From Ralstonia sp. 25mfcol4.1 (GTDB lineage Bacteria; Pseudomonadota; Gammaproteobacteria; Burkholderiales; Burkholderiaceae), in the NCBI RefSeq assembly GCF_900104095.1, contig NZ_FNJO01000001.1:372001-436000 (forward strand): a stretch of 64,000 nt of DNA, in the 5' to 3' direction. Every line of letters begins with the position of its first letter. Position 1 is the first letter of the stretch. This document shows positions 10,093-17,100 of this stretch, piece by piece. The notes under the pieces were generated by a model. That model searched no databases. It saw nothing but the letters and a program-made list of their open reading frames with translations, and was not told the origin of the DNA. The translations under genes were made by a program, and so were the position numbers.

Positions 10093-10195
10093 TGTTTCCT
10101 GATACGGAAAGCGCGCCGGCACCCGCCGCATCGGTTCGCGGGGACGCAACCAGCCGGACGCGCGGATACGCTGCGGTGCGGGCGCCGAGCGCCCA

Positions 10196-10225
10196 ACAAA
10201 AAAGCGGCAACGAGCTTGCCGCTTT
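10196..10225 (-). terminator. Intrinsic terminator between rpmF and plsX
   Basis: On the minus strand AAAGCGGCAA and TTGCCGCTTT form a perfect 10-bp stem around a 5-nt loop, followed directly by a run of Ts. It lies 60 nt past the rpmF stop and 104 nt before plsX, so it ends or attenuates the yceD-rpmF transcript. Confidence 0.85.
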
Positions 10226-10284
10226 CCTGTATTACACCTGACAACGTGCGCGAGCGAGACACAGGGTCACGCCAGACGACCTGG

Positions 10285-10464
10285 TCAGTCGTTCTTGGTC
10301 TTGATGACCTTGCGACCACGGTAGTAGCCGTTCGGGCTGACGTGGTGGCGCAGGTGGGTTTCGCCCGTGGTCGGCTCAACGGCCAGGGGGGCGACCGACA
10401 GATGGTCGTGCGAACGATGCATGCCGCGCTTGGACGGCGACTTCTTGTTCTGTTGAACAGCCAT
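10285..10464 (-). CDS. rpmF: 50S ribosomal protein L32
   Basis: A 59-aa basic protein of the large ribosomal subunit. It starts [20 protein letters not shown] and ends in RKVIKTKND, both typical of L32. The start ATG has AAGGAG seven bases upstream. The two zinc-binding Cys pairs of some L32 proteins are absent ([12 protein letters not shown] instead), which makes it a zinc-independent form. It sits between the YceD/DUF177 gene and plsX, the same order as in enterobacteria, and is followed by an intrinsic terminator. Confidence 0.97.
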   Translation of the reverse strand: MAVQQNKKSPSKRGMHRSHDHLSVAPLAVEPTTGETHLRHHVSPNGYYRGRKVIKTKND

Positions 10465-10585
10465 GATGACTCCTTCGAGAATTTTGCGATATTAACACAC
10501 GCATCCTGCGCAAGGCGTAGCCGGGGCCCGGCCGGATGCTTGACCTGCTACCGTGAAGACCTGTCAGGCCGCGCTCCGCGCGGCG

Positions 10586-11203
10586 TCAGTGCCTGGTCTT
10601 CAGGCCGGCCAGCGCCGCAAAGGGCGATGGCCGCTTTTCTTCCGCGGGTGGCGCCTCGGGCTCCACCTCGCCGTCTGCGCCGGTCACGAGCGACTCGTGT
10701 ACCGTCGGACAGACTTCATGCTTGGGTGCCGAAGGCAATGCCAGCAGCACTTCATCTTCAATCAGTTCCAGCGCCGAAAACTTCTTCGAGCCGACGATCA
10801 CGTCGATCTCGTCGTCGTCCATCGACGCTTCGTCGGCAGCCGCTTCACTGGCCACCACTTCGAAACGCATCTTCGTTGCGATCGGCTCGGGATAGACGCC
10901 CAGGCAACGCTGGCAGCTGAGCCAGACACGACCATTGACCGTCACGTCCACAAACAGGCGCTGCGATACCGCCGCACCGGGCTCCGCCGCCTCTTCGCGC
11001 ACAAAGCCGCTCAAGGTGTACGAGAACGCTTCGTCCGCGGCGGACGCTGGCGCATCGGCAGCCGTCTCGGCTAAGATGCGCGGCAAATCGCGCACCGGCA
11101 CCTCTCCCGCCACATTGCCGCCTTTGCGGCAGAAGACGAAGAGATCGGTTTCACGCAGATCGAAGGCCACGGCGGACGCCGCTGGCTGGGTCGGCTGACT
11201 CAT
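10586..11203 (-). CDS. yceD: YceD/DUF177 family protein
   Basis: A 205-aa acidic protein of the YceD (DUF177) family. The family sits beside rpmF and has been linked to 23S rRNA accumulation. The conserved CxxC (LSCQRCLG, about residues 106-113) is followed by an acidic stretch with DDDEID, and the signature ELIEDEVLLALP lies about 155-166. I start at ATG 11203 (MSQPTQPA); the frame extends 16 codons further without support. It is first in the yceD-rpmF pair and diverges from maf. Confidence 0.85.
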   Translation of the reverse strand: MSQPTQPAASAVAFDLRETDLFVFCRKGGNVAGEVPVRDLPRILAETAADAPASAADEAFSYTLSGFVREEAAEPGAAVSQRLFVDVTVNGRVWLSCQRCLGVYPEPIATKMRFEVVASEAAADEASMDDDEIDVIVGSKKFSALELIEDEVLLALPSAPKHEVCPTVHESLVTGADGEVEPEAPPAEEKRPSPFAALAGLKTRH

Positions 11204-11298
11204 ACAGGCTGAATCGCAATAAATGCCTTGTTTGCCACACGTTGCAGGCAAAGCATGTGCCTGTGCAGCTAAACGCGCGATTATACGTGGTATTTCCC

Positions 11299-11333
11299 GG
11301 AACGGTCAAAGTATACAAGCCGAAAACCGTTCC
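11299..11333. repeat. Inverted repeat in the maf leader
   Basis: GGAACGGT (11299-11306) and ACCGTTCC (11326-11333) are perfect 8-bp inverted arms 19 nt apart, ending 26 nt before the maf start, in the 156-nt yceD-maf divergent gap. The spacer contains GTATAC (11311-11316). It could be an operator or an RNA hairpin near the maf ribosome binding site. Confidence 0.5.
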
Positions 11334-11359
11334 TCACCGTTTTCTGGCGCCATTCCTAT

Positions 11360-11959
11360 ATGTCTTCCGACTCCCGTCCTGCGCTGATCCTCGGGTCGAG
11401 CTCTCCGTACCGCCGCGAACTGCTGGCGCGCCTGCGAATCCCGTTCGAGGTGGCAACGCCCGATATCGATGAAACGCCGCTGCCCGGCGAGCGCCCCGAC
11501 GCCACGGCACTGCGCCTGGCCCGCCTGAAGGCCGAAGCCATCGCGGCACGCCACCCCGGTGCGCTGGTGATCGGCTCGGACCAGGTCTGCACGCTGGACG
11601 ACCTGCAGATCGGCAAACCCGGCACGCACGACAAGGCGCTGGCCCAGCTGCAACTGATGCGTGGCAAAACCGTCACTTTTCACTCAGCCCTGTGCCTGCT
11701 CGACAGCCGTACCGGCGTGGCGCAGCTGGCCGACGTGCAGACGCTTGTGACGTTCCGCAACCTGAGCGATGCAGAACTGGATGCCTACCTGCGCATCGAA
11801 ACGCCCTACGACTGCGCCGGCAGCGCCAAGGCGGAAGGCCTCGGCATCGCCCTGCTGTCACGCGTGGAATCGGACGACCCCACCGCGCTGATCGGCCTGC
11901 CGCTGGTGGCACTGACCGGCATGCTGCGCCAGGCTGGCTACCCGTTCTTTGGAGCTTGA
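11360..11959 (+). CDS. maf: Maf-family nucleotide pyrophosphatase (YceF type)
   Basis: Predicted 7-methyl-GTP pyrophosphatase that cleans up modified nucleotides. The 199-aa protein has the opening LILGSSSPYRRELL, the basic/acidic pocket DIDE (35-38) and the conserved acid Asp74 in IGSDQV. The block ETPYDCAGSAKAEGLG is characteristic of the YceF subgroup rather than the dTTP/UTP-specific one. Nearness to yceD, rpmF and plsX matches yceF in E. coli, supporting the assignment. It ends 3 nt before the next gene. Confidence 0.9.
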   Translation: MSSDSRPALILGSSSPYRRELLARLRIPFEVATPDIDETPLPGERPDATALRLARLKAEAIAARHPGALVIGSDQVCTLDDLQIGKPGTHDKALAQLQLMRGKTVTFHSALCLLDSRTGVAQLADVQTLVTFRNLSDAELDAYLRIETPYDCAGSAKAEGLGIALLSRVESDDPTALIGLPLVALTGMLRQAGYPFFGA

Positions 11960-11962
11960 GCC

Positions 11963-12694
11963 ATGGCTGGCACGCTATTCCTGATTCCCAACACGCTCGG
12001 CAAGCGCGACGAATCCGATCCGGTGATGGATGTGATTCCCGCCGGCGTGCAGCAGATTGCAGCGCGGCTTGACTACCTGGTGGCCGAGAACGCCAAGACG
12101 GCGCGCGCATTTCTGAAGAAGCTGGCGGAGACCGCGCCGCTGACGCACGCCATCCAGCAGATCGAGATCCGAGAACTGAACGTCAATACCAAGGCCAATG
12201 CGCTGGATGCCTTGCTCGACCCCATCGCGGGCGGGCGCGACGGCGGCCTGCTGTCCGAAGCAGGCGTGCCCGCCGTGGCCGATCCGGGAGCCGATCTGGT
12301 GCGGCTGGCCCACACGCGCGGCATCACGGTGCGTCCGCTGGTCGGCCCCAGTTCGATCCTGCTGGCGGTGATGGGCTCGGGCCTGAATGGCCAGAGCTTT
12401 GCGTTCAACGGCTACCTGCCCGTGGACGCCGACGAGCGCGCGAAGAAGCTGCGCGACCTGGAACAGCGGTCGCGCAAGGCACAGCAAACCCAGGTGTGGA
12501 TCGAGACGCCGTACCGCAACGGCGCGCTGCTTGACGCGCTGCGCCAACATTGCGCGGGCACCACGCTGCTGTCGATCGCCGTGGACCTGACGCTGCCGAC
12601 GGAGACCATCGTCACGCTGCCGATTTCGGCCTGGCGGCCGGATCGCCTCGAACTCCACAAGCGTCCGGCGATTTTTTCGCTGCTGGCGCAGTAG
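11963..12694 (+). CDS. RsmI-related SAM-dependent methyltransferase
   Basis: 243-aa protein of the tetrapyrrole methylase (TP_methylase) fold, related to the 16S rRNA 2'-O-methyltransferase RsmI. Visible motifs are LFLIPNTLG at the N-terminus, LLSEAGVPAVADPG (about 94-107) and VRPLVGPSSILLAVMGSG (about 122-139). It is shorter than RsmI (about 280 aa) and lacks the usual GNLGD start. It is therefore a paralogous subgroup, and the exact RNA target is unknown to me. It is transcribed with maf (3-nt gap). Confidence 0.75.
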   Translation: MAGTLFLIPNTLGKRDESDPVMDVIPAGVQQIAARLDYLVAENAKTARAFLKKLAETAPLTHAIQQIEIRELNVNTKANALDALLDPIAGGRDGGLLSEAGVPAVADPGADLVRLAHTRGITVRPLVGPSSILLAVMGSGLNGQSFAFNGYLPVDADERAKKLRDLEQRSRKAQQTQVWIETPYRNGALLDALRQHCAGTTLLSIAVDLTLPTETIVTLPISAWRPDRLELHKRPAIFSLLAQ

Positions 12695-12716
12695 TCGCAC
12701 CTGCTGGCGGTCCACA

Positions 12717-12736
12717 CTAGTTAACGCGTTAACCAG
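12717..12736. repeat. Palindrome with two GTTAAC sites
   Basis: GTTAAC GC GTTAAC (12720-12733) is a perfect 14-bp palindrome; including CTA and CAG flanks it is 20 bp with one mismatched pair. It lies in the 123-nt gap between the convergent methylase gene and sppA. It could be a protein-binding site. It has no U-tract. Confidence 0.6.
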
Positions 12737-12768
12737 CAATCGCAGCCAGGCTCAGCAGGCACTGGCCC

Positions 12769-12793
12769 GTCCCCTCCCCAGCCGGGAGAGGAC
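12769..12793 (-). repeat. Hairpin-family copy A (downstream of sppA)
   Basis: On the minus strand, 24 nt past the sppA stop: a 10-nt arm GTCCTCTCCC pairs imperfectly with GGGAGGGGAC. It shares CCTCTCCCG, in the same orientation relative to the upstream gene, with copies at 37969, 54182 and 57861. No T-run follows. Confidence 0.6.
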
Positions 12794-12817
12794 GGAAACA
12801 CCAGAATTTCCTGATGC

Positions 12818-13978
12818 TCAGCGCACGGCCGGCGCCGATGCGTTCATCAACATCATCTTCATCGCCGCGGAACCCATGGCCGCGCCGAACCGCTTGGCCA
12901 CGCGCTCGGCAATGTTCTCCTTGACGGTGTAGTCGACGATGTCCTCGGCCTTGAACAGGTCGCGCGCCACGTAGTCGGCGCTGCCCAGTCCATCGGCCAG
13001 GCCCAGTTCCACAGCGCGCTCGCCCGACCAGAACAGACCCGAGAACAGGTCCGGATCGCTCTTGAGCCGTTCGCCCCGGCCTTCCTTGACCACGTCGATG
13101 AACTGCTGATGGATCTGCTTGAGCATCGACTCGGCGAACGCCTTCTGGCGCGGCACCTCGGGCGAGAACGGATCGAGCATGCCCTTGTTGGCGCCCGACG
13201 TGTACAGCCGGCGCTGGACGCCCAGCTTGTCCATCAGGCCCGTGAAGCCGAAACCGTCCATCAGCACGCCGATCGAGCCGACGATGCTGGCCTTGTCGAC
13301 GTAGATCTTGTCGGCCGCCGCCGCCACGTAGTAGCCACCCGACGCGCAGATTTCCTCCACCACCACGTAGAACGGCTTGTCCGGATAGATCTTGCGCAGC
13401 CGATGGATCTCGTCGTTGATGATGCCGGCCTGCACCGGCGAACCGCCGGGCGAGTTGATCTTCAGGATCACGCCCGCGGCGCTGGTGTCGGCAAATGCGG
13501 CCTGCAGCGATGCGTTGATCGATTCGGCGCTGGCCGGCGTACCGGCGGCGATCTCGCCCTCCAGCGTGACCATGGCCGTGTGCCGACCGCTGGTGCTGGT
13601 CAGGCTATCGCCCTTGAAATCGATCACGGCGAACAGGATCAGCGCCAGGATGCCCAGGCCTACCAGCCGGAAGAAGATCTTCCAGCGCCGCGCCGCGCGT
13701 TGCTCGCGGAGGCTGGCCATCAGTACCTTTTCCAGCACGTCGCGCTCCCAGCCGCCGCTGGCGCCGCCCACTGGGGCGGCCGCCTTGCCGGCCATGCGTG
13801 CACGGCGTTCGTCGGCCTCGCGTCGCGCGGCATCGTCGCCGGCCTTCAGGTCGCGTTCCAGCGGATAGTCCGCATGCTGCGCCGTTTCCAGCGTTTCACT
13901 GGCGGGCGGAGCCTCGTCAGGACGTTGCTCAGGTTGACCCGGTTGATCGGAGGATGGCGGTTTTTGCTGTTCTGTCAT
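12818..13978 (-). CDS. sppA: S49 family signal peptide peptidase (SppA-like)
   Basis: Membrane-bound serine protease of family S49 that degrades cleaved signal peptides. The protein is 386 aa from ATG 13978; a TTG seven codons upstream is possible. After a polar N-terminus, one transmembrane segment lies about residues 102-120 (FFRLVGLGILALILFAVI). The S49 domain follows with ILKINSPGGSPVQAG and the nucleophile-containing ICASGGYYVAAAADKIYVDK, then IVGSIGVLMDGFG. This is the short single-domain form (Ser/Lys dyad). It is last in a minus-strand group with the Rieske, HAD and rluC genes. Confidence 0.88.
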   Translation of the reverse strand: MTEQQKPPSSDQPGQPEQRPDEAPPASETLETAQHADYPLERDLKAGDDAARREADERRARMAGKAAAPVGGASGGWERDVLEKVLMASLREQRAARRWKIFFRLVGLGILALILFAVIDFKGDSLTSTSGRHTAMVTLEGEIAAGTPASAESINASLQAAFADTSAAGVILKINSPGGSPVQAGIINDEIHRLRKIYPDKPFYVVVEEICASGGYYVAAAADKIYVDKASIVGSIGVLMDGFGFTGLMDKLGVQRRLYTSGANKGMLDPFSPEVPRQKAFAESMLKQIHQQFIDVVKEGRGERLKSDPDLFSGLFWSGERAVELGLADGLGSADYVARDLFKAEDIVDYTVKENIAERVAKRFGAAMGSAAMKMMLMNASAPAVR

Positions 13979-14017
13979 GCAGATGGACTCAGGCGTCAAA
14001 CGAGGACCCGGCTCCGC

Positions 14018-14401
14018 TCAGCTGGCGTCGGGCGCAAAAAAAGGGGCTTCGGGCTGCCAGAAGACAGCGCCGTCACGTTCCTCGATGCGGAGCTTGGCCA
14101 GCGCGGCGCCCCGGCAAGGGCCGCCCACGCACAGGCCGGTGTCTGGCGCATAAGTCGCGCCATGTGTCGCACACATCAAGTATAGGCCTGCACTATCGAA
14201 AAACTGTCCTTCCTGCCAGTCGAGTTCCATGGGTACATGGGCGCACTGGTTCAGGTAGCCGTAGGCCACGCCGTCGTAGCGGATGGCGAACGCGCCGATG
14301 TCACGGGAAGCCATGCGGACGGTGAATCGCACCCCGGCCCCGCCATCGGTCAACTCGGCCGCCGAGCACAGACGGCGGGGCATCAGGCTGTCGTCAGGCA
14401 T
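14018..14401 (-). CDS. Small Rieske [2Fe-2S] protein
   Basis: A 127-aa single-domain Rieske protein. The cluster ligands appear as CAH (CxH in NQCAHVPMEL) and CATH (CxxH in LMCATHGATY), with GLCVGGPCRG supplying the third conserved loop. The start ATG at 14401 overlaps the stop of the upstream HAD gene by 8 nt, which suggests coupling. Such small Rieske proteins serve as electron carriers or ferredoxin components. No oxygenase gene lies nearby, so the partner is unknown. Confidence 0.85.
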   Translation of the reverse strand: MPDDSLMPRRLCSAAELTDGGAGVRFTVRMASRDIGAFAIRYDGVAYGYLNQCAHVPMELDWQEGQFFDSAGLYLMCATHGATYAPDTGLCVGGPCRGAALAKLRIEERDGAVFWQPEAPFFAPDAS

Positions 14402-15053
14402 GGGCAAGCAGCCACTGCTGCAGATCGGCGATGGAAGTGGCGCAATGCACCGGCGACATTGCCCGGAGCGAATCCGCCGGATGTGCGCCATAGCACACAC
14501 CCAAGCCCTGCGCTCCCGCGTTGATGGCCATCTGCAGATCGTGCGTGGTATCGCCGATCATGACCGTGCGCCCGATGTCCTGGCCCAGTTCTCGCGTAAG
14601 TTCATGCAGCATGGCCGGGTGTGGCTTCGAGAATGTCTCGTCCGCGCAACGGGTAGCATCGAACAGCTTGCCCAGGCCAGTGCTGGCCAGCGCGCGCTCC
14701 AGGCCTACCCGCGTCTTGCCGGTGGCCACGCCCAGGAAATAGTGCTCGCCGTGCAGCGCCTCCAGCATCTCGCGCACGCCAGGGAACAGCACCAGATCGG
14801 CGTCGCGGGTCAGGAAGTGATAGCGGTATCGCTCGGCCAGCCGTGGATAGTCGGCGGGATCGAGCGTTGGCACGGCGTAGGACAGCGCGTCCTTCAGGCC
14901 CAGCCCGATCACGTGGCTGGCGGCGCTGTCGTCGGGCACCGGCAAGCCCAGGTCGCGGCTGGCCAGTTGAATGCACTTGGCGATAGTGGGGGTGGAATCC
15001 ATCAGGGTTCCATCCCAGTCGAAAACGATCAGGTCAAATCGCTGCCTGGCCAT
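14394..15053 (-). CDS. HAD-family hydrolase, phosphoglycolate phosphatase-like
   Basis: 219-aa haloacid dehalogenase-superfamily phosphatase. Motif I is DWDGT (Asp12 nucleophile, Asp14), motif II VATGKT, motif III lysine in SKPHPAML and motif IV MIGDTTHDLQMA. The helical cap lies about residues 17-85. This pattern resembles Gph/PGP phosphatases, but HAD substrates cannot be read from sequence. It follows rluC by 61 nt and overlaps the Rieske gene. An HAD gene next to rluC is common in betaproteobacteria. Confidence 0.85.
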   Translation of the reverse strand: MARQRFDLIVFDWDGTLMDSTPTIAKCIQLASRDLGLPVPDDSAASHVIGLGLKDALSYAVPTLDPADYPRLAERYRYHFLTRDADLVLFPGVREMLEALHGEHYFLGVATGKTRVGLERALASTGLGKLFDATRCADETFSKPHPAMLHELTRELGQDIGRTVMIGDTTHDLQMAINAGAQGLGVCYGAHPADSLRAMSPVHCATSIADLQQWLLAHA

Positions 15054-15114
15054 TGCGGTCCTTGGTCGATGCGGAAAGTGTTGCAGATATGGATTGCGGC
15101 GCGTGCGCCAGGCG

Positions 15115-16113
15115 TTACGACGGCGTGCCGATCGGGCTCAATTGTTGCAAAAAATCGACACATTCGGGCGGCAGCGGTGCCGACACGGTGACGGGCTCAC
15201 CGGTATTCGGATGGATGAATGTCAGCCTGTGGGCGTGCAGGAACATCCGTTTGATACCCGGCTTCGCGCCACTACGGGAAAGTGCCTTGTTGAGCGCAAA
15301 ATCGCCGTACTTTTCATCGCCGATAATCGGAAAGCCCGTGGACTGCAGGTGCACGCGGATCTGGTGCGTGCGGCCGGTTTTCAGTTCCGCCTCCAGCAGC
15401 GTGTAGCCATCGAACGCCTTCACACGATTGAAGACGGTATGGGACGCCAGTCCATCGGCCTGTACACGCACGCGGCGCTCCCCCTCCGGCGTGGTGTACT
15501 TATATAGAGGCAGCTTCACGTGCTGGCGCGCATTGGGAAATTCGCCGGCCACGCAGGCGAAGTAACGCTTGTCCATGTCGCTTCCGCGAATCTGCTCGTG
15601 CAGGTGCACCAGGGCCGAACGCTTCTTGGCCAGCACCAGAATGCCGGAGGTCTCGCGATCCAGCCGATGCACAAGCTCCAGGAATTTGGCCTCCGGCCGC
15701 GCCCGGCGCAATTGCTCGATCACACCGAACGCCACGCCCGACCCGCCGTGGACGGCGACGCCGGCCGGCTTGTCGATCACCAGCAGATGGGTGTCCTCGA
15801 ACAAGACGGGAAACTCGCCGGCCGGCACGAAAGTGCCCTCGGCGGCTTTTTCTGCCATACGAATCGGCGGGATACGGACGACATCGCCCAGCTTCAGCCG
15901 GTAAGTGGCATCGATCCGGCCCTTGTTGACGCGTACCTCGCCCGAGCGCAAAACCCGGTAGATGTGGCTTTTGGGCACGCCCTTGGCAACCTTCAGCAGG
16001 AAGTTGTCGATGCGCTGCCCCTCGGCGCTCTCGTCGATCGTGACATACGCCACCTGGAGGCCGCTTGCGCGGGAGCGCGGCTCCGTTTCAATTTGATGGC
16101 GTAACTCATTCAT
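15115..16113 (-). CDS. rluC: 23S rRNA pseudouridine synthase C
   Basis: Makes pseudouridines at 955, 2504 and 2580 (E. coli numbering) in 23S rRNA. The protein is 332 aa from ATG 16113. It has an S4 RNA-binding domain (about 33-85, RIDNFLLKVAKGVPKSHIYRV) and an RluA-type catalytic domain with Asp152 in HRLDRETSG. KTGRTHQIRVH is also present. The frame runs 89 codons further upstream, but MNELRHQIE is the natural start. It is divergent from rne, as in E. coli, and heads the rluC-HAD-Rieske-sppA group. Confidence 0.93.
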   Translation of the reverse strand: MNELRHQIETEPRSRASGLQVAYVTIDESAEGQRIDNFLLKVAKGVPKSHIYRVLRSGEVRVNKGRIDATYRLKLGDVVRIPPIRMAEKAAEGTFVPAGEFPVLFEDTHLLVIDKPAGVAVHGGSGVAFGVIEQLRRARPEAKFLELVHRLDRETSGILVLAKKRSALVHLHEQIRGSDMDKRYFACVAGEFPNARQHVKLPLYKYTTPEGERRVRVQADGLASHTVFNRVKAFDGYTLLEAELKTGRTHQIRVHLQSTGFPIIGDEKYGDFALNKALSRSGAKPGIKRMFLHAHRLTFIHPNTGEPVTVSAPLPPECVDFLQQLSPIGTPS

Positions 16114-17100
16114 TTTCAATATAATTTCCCGGCCGTACCCGGCCAAATGCCGGGAATGTGCGACCTGTGTAAGCGATGTTTGGCGCGAACCCCGACCGGA
16201 AGCCTGCCATTTTTGCGGCAAACCGGAACGGAATATGCAGGGCATCCAGGCAGTTGTCTTGGGTAGTCCCACCAGTATCCGCGCGAGATCTCGCATTTTA
16301 CACTTCGGGTTGCCGCCAGCCCGGCCCGTCTCCCGCATGTTGCGTACCCCGCAAGGCGCCAGACAGGCAAATGGTGGCAATCAGCAGCACGCACGCGCCG
16401 CGCCGGCGCGCAGGAAGTCGCCCAGAGGCGGCTTCGGCAACCAGCCGGCCGACACGTGGAAACAGAGTGTTCAGGTAGAAAAGAATTCAATGCGGGTGCC
16501 AGCCAAGGGCATCCGCATCGGTGAGAGAAGACCGCCCGCACCGGGAACCGGTGCCGGCCCGGCAGGTGACAGCCTGCCAACCGACCTGCAGTACCCGCCG
16601 CGACTTGCCGGTGGTCGTCGTAGTTCGACGATCCGGCAGCGGCGCCCGAGCGCAGAACGCGAAGAACCAGCGGCGCGCCCGCCAGCGGACAGGTCGGTTT
16701 GGCAATGGCATGCAACTGCTGCGTCCGGATGACTTGCTCTTTGACGCGTCCTGGCCATCCCGGCCCGGCTGCGATGGGCAGCGTTGCCCGTGCCGATGGC
16801 ACGGCCGACAGCCGCCCTCGCCCCCGGCCGCCGGCATCCGCCAGATATCGCTGCATCAGGAGCAGGCCCATTTGCCCTCTCCCGACCCAGCAGCGGATCG
16901 CCCGCAAGCTTTTTGCGGATGACGGGACGCCGACACCCTCTCCTTTCACCCGCGCCCAGCCGGCCGCATAGCAGAACGCGTCGGCAACTCCGGCAATTCT
17001 CCCGCCCTCGCTCTCTTTCCTCGCGTGCTCCCTGGACCGTCGCGGGCATGACCCACTCATGACCCAATGGGCTCCCGCGACACTGGAGTGAGGTATTGCG
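16114..17100. promoter_or_regulatory. 987-nt divergent non-coding region rluC / rne, likely long rne leader
   Basis: No convincing gene on either strand. Structured elements include a perfect 12-bp palindrome GCGAGATCTCGC (16283-16294), CACCGG GAA CCGGTG near 16540, GGCAGG TGACAG CCTGCC near 16560-16577, and a CCGCAA / TTGCGG hairpin (16902-16918). In E. coli the rne 5' UTR is several hundred nucleotides long and RNase E binds hairpins in it to control its own mRNA. A similar role here is inferred from position. I see no strong sigma-70 promoter, and the transcription start is unresolved. Confidence 0.5.
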
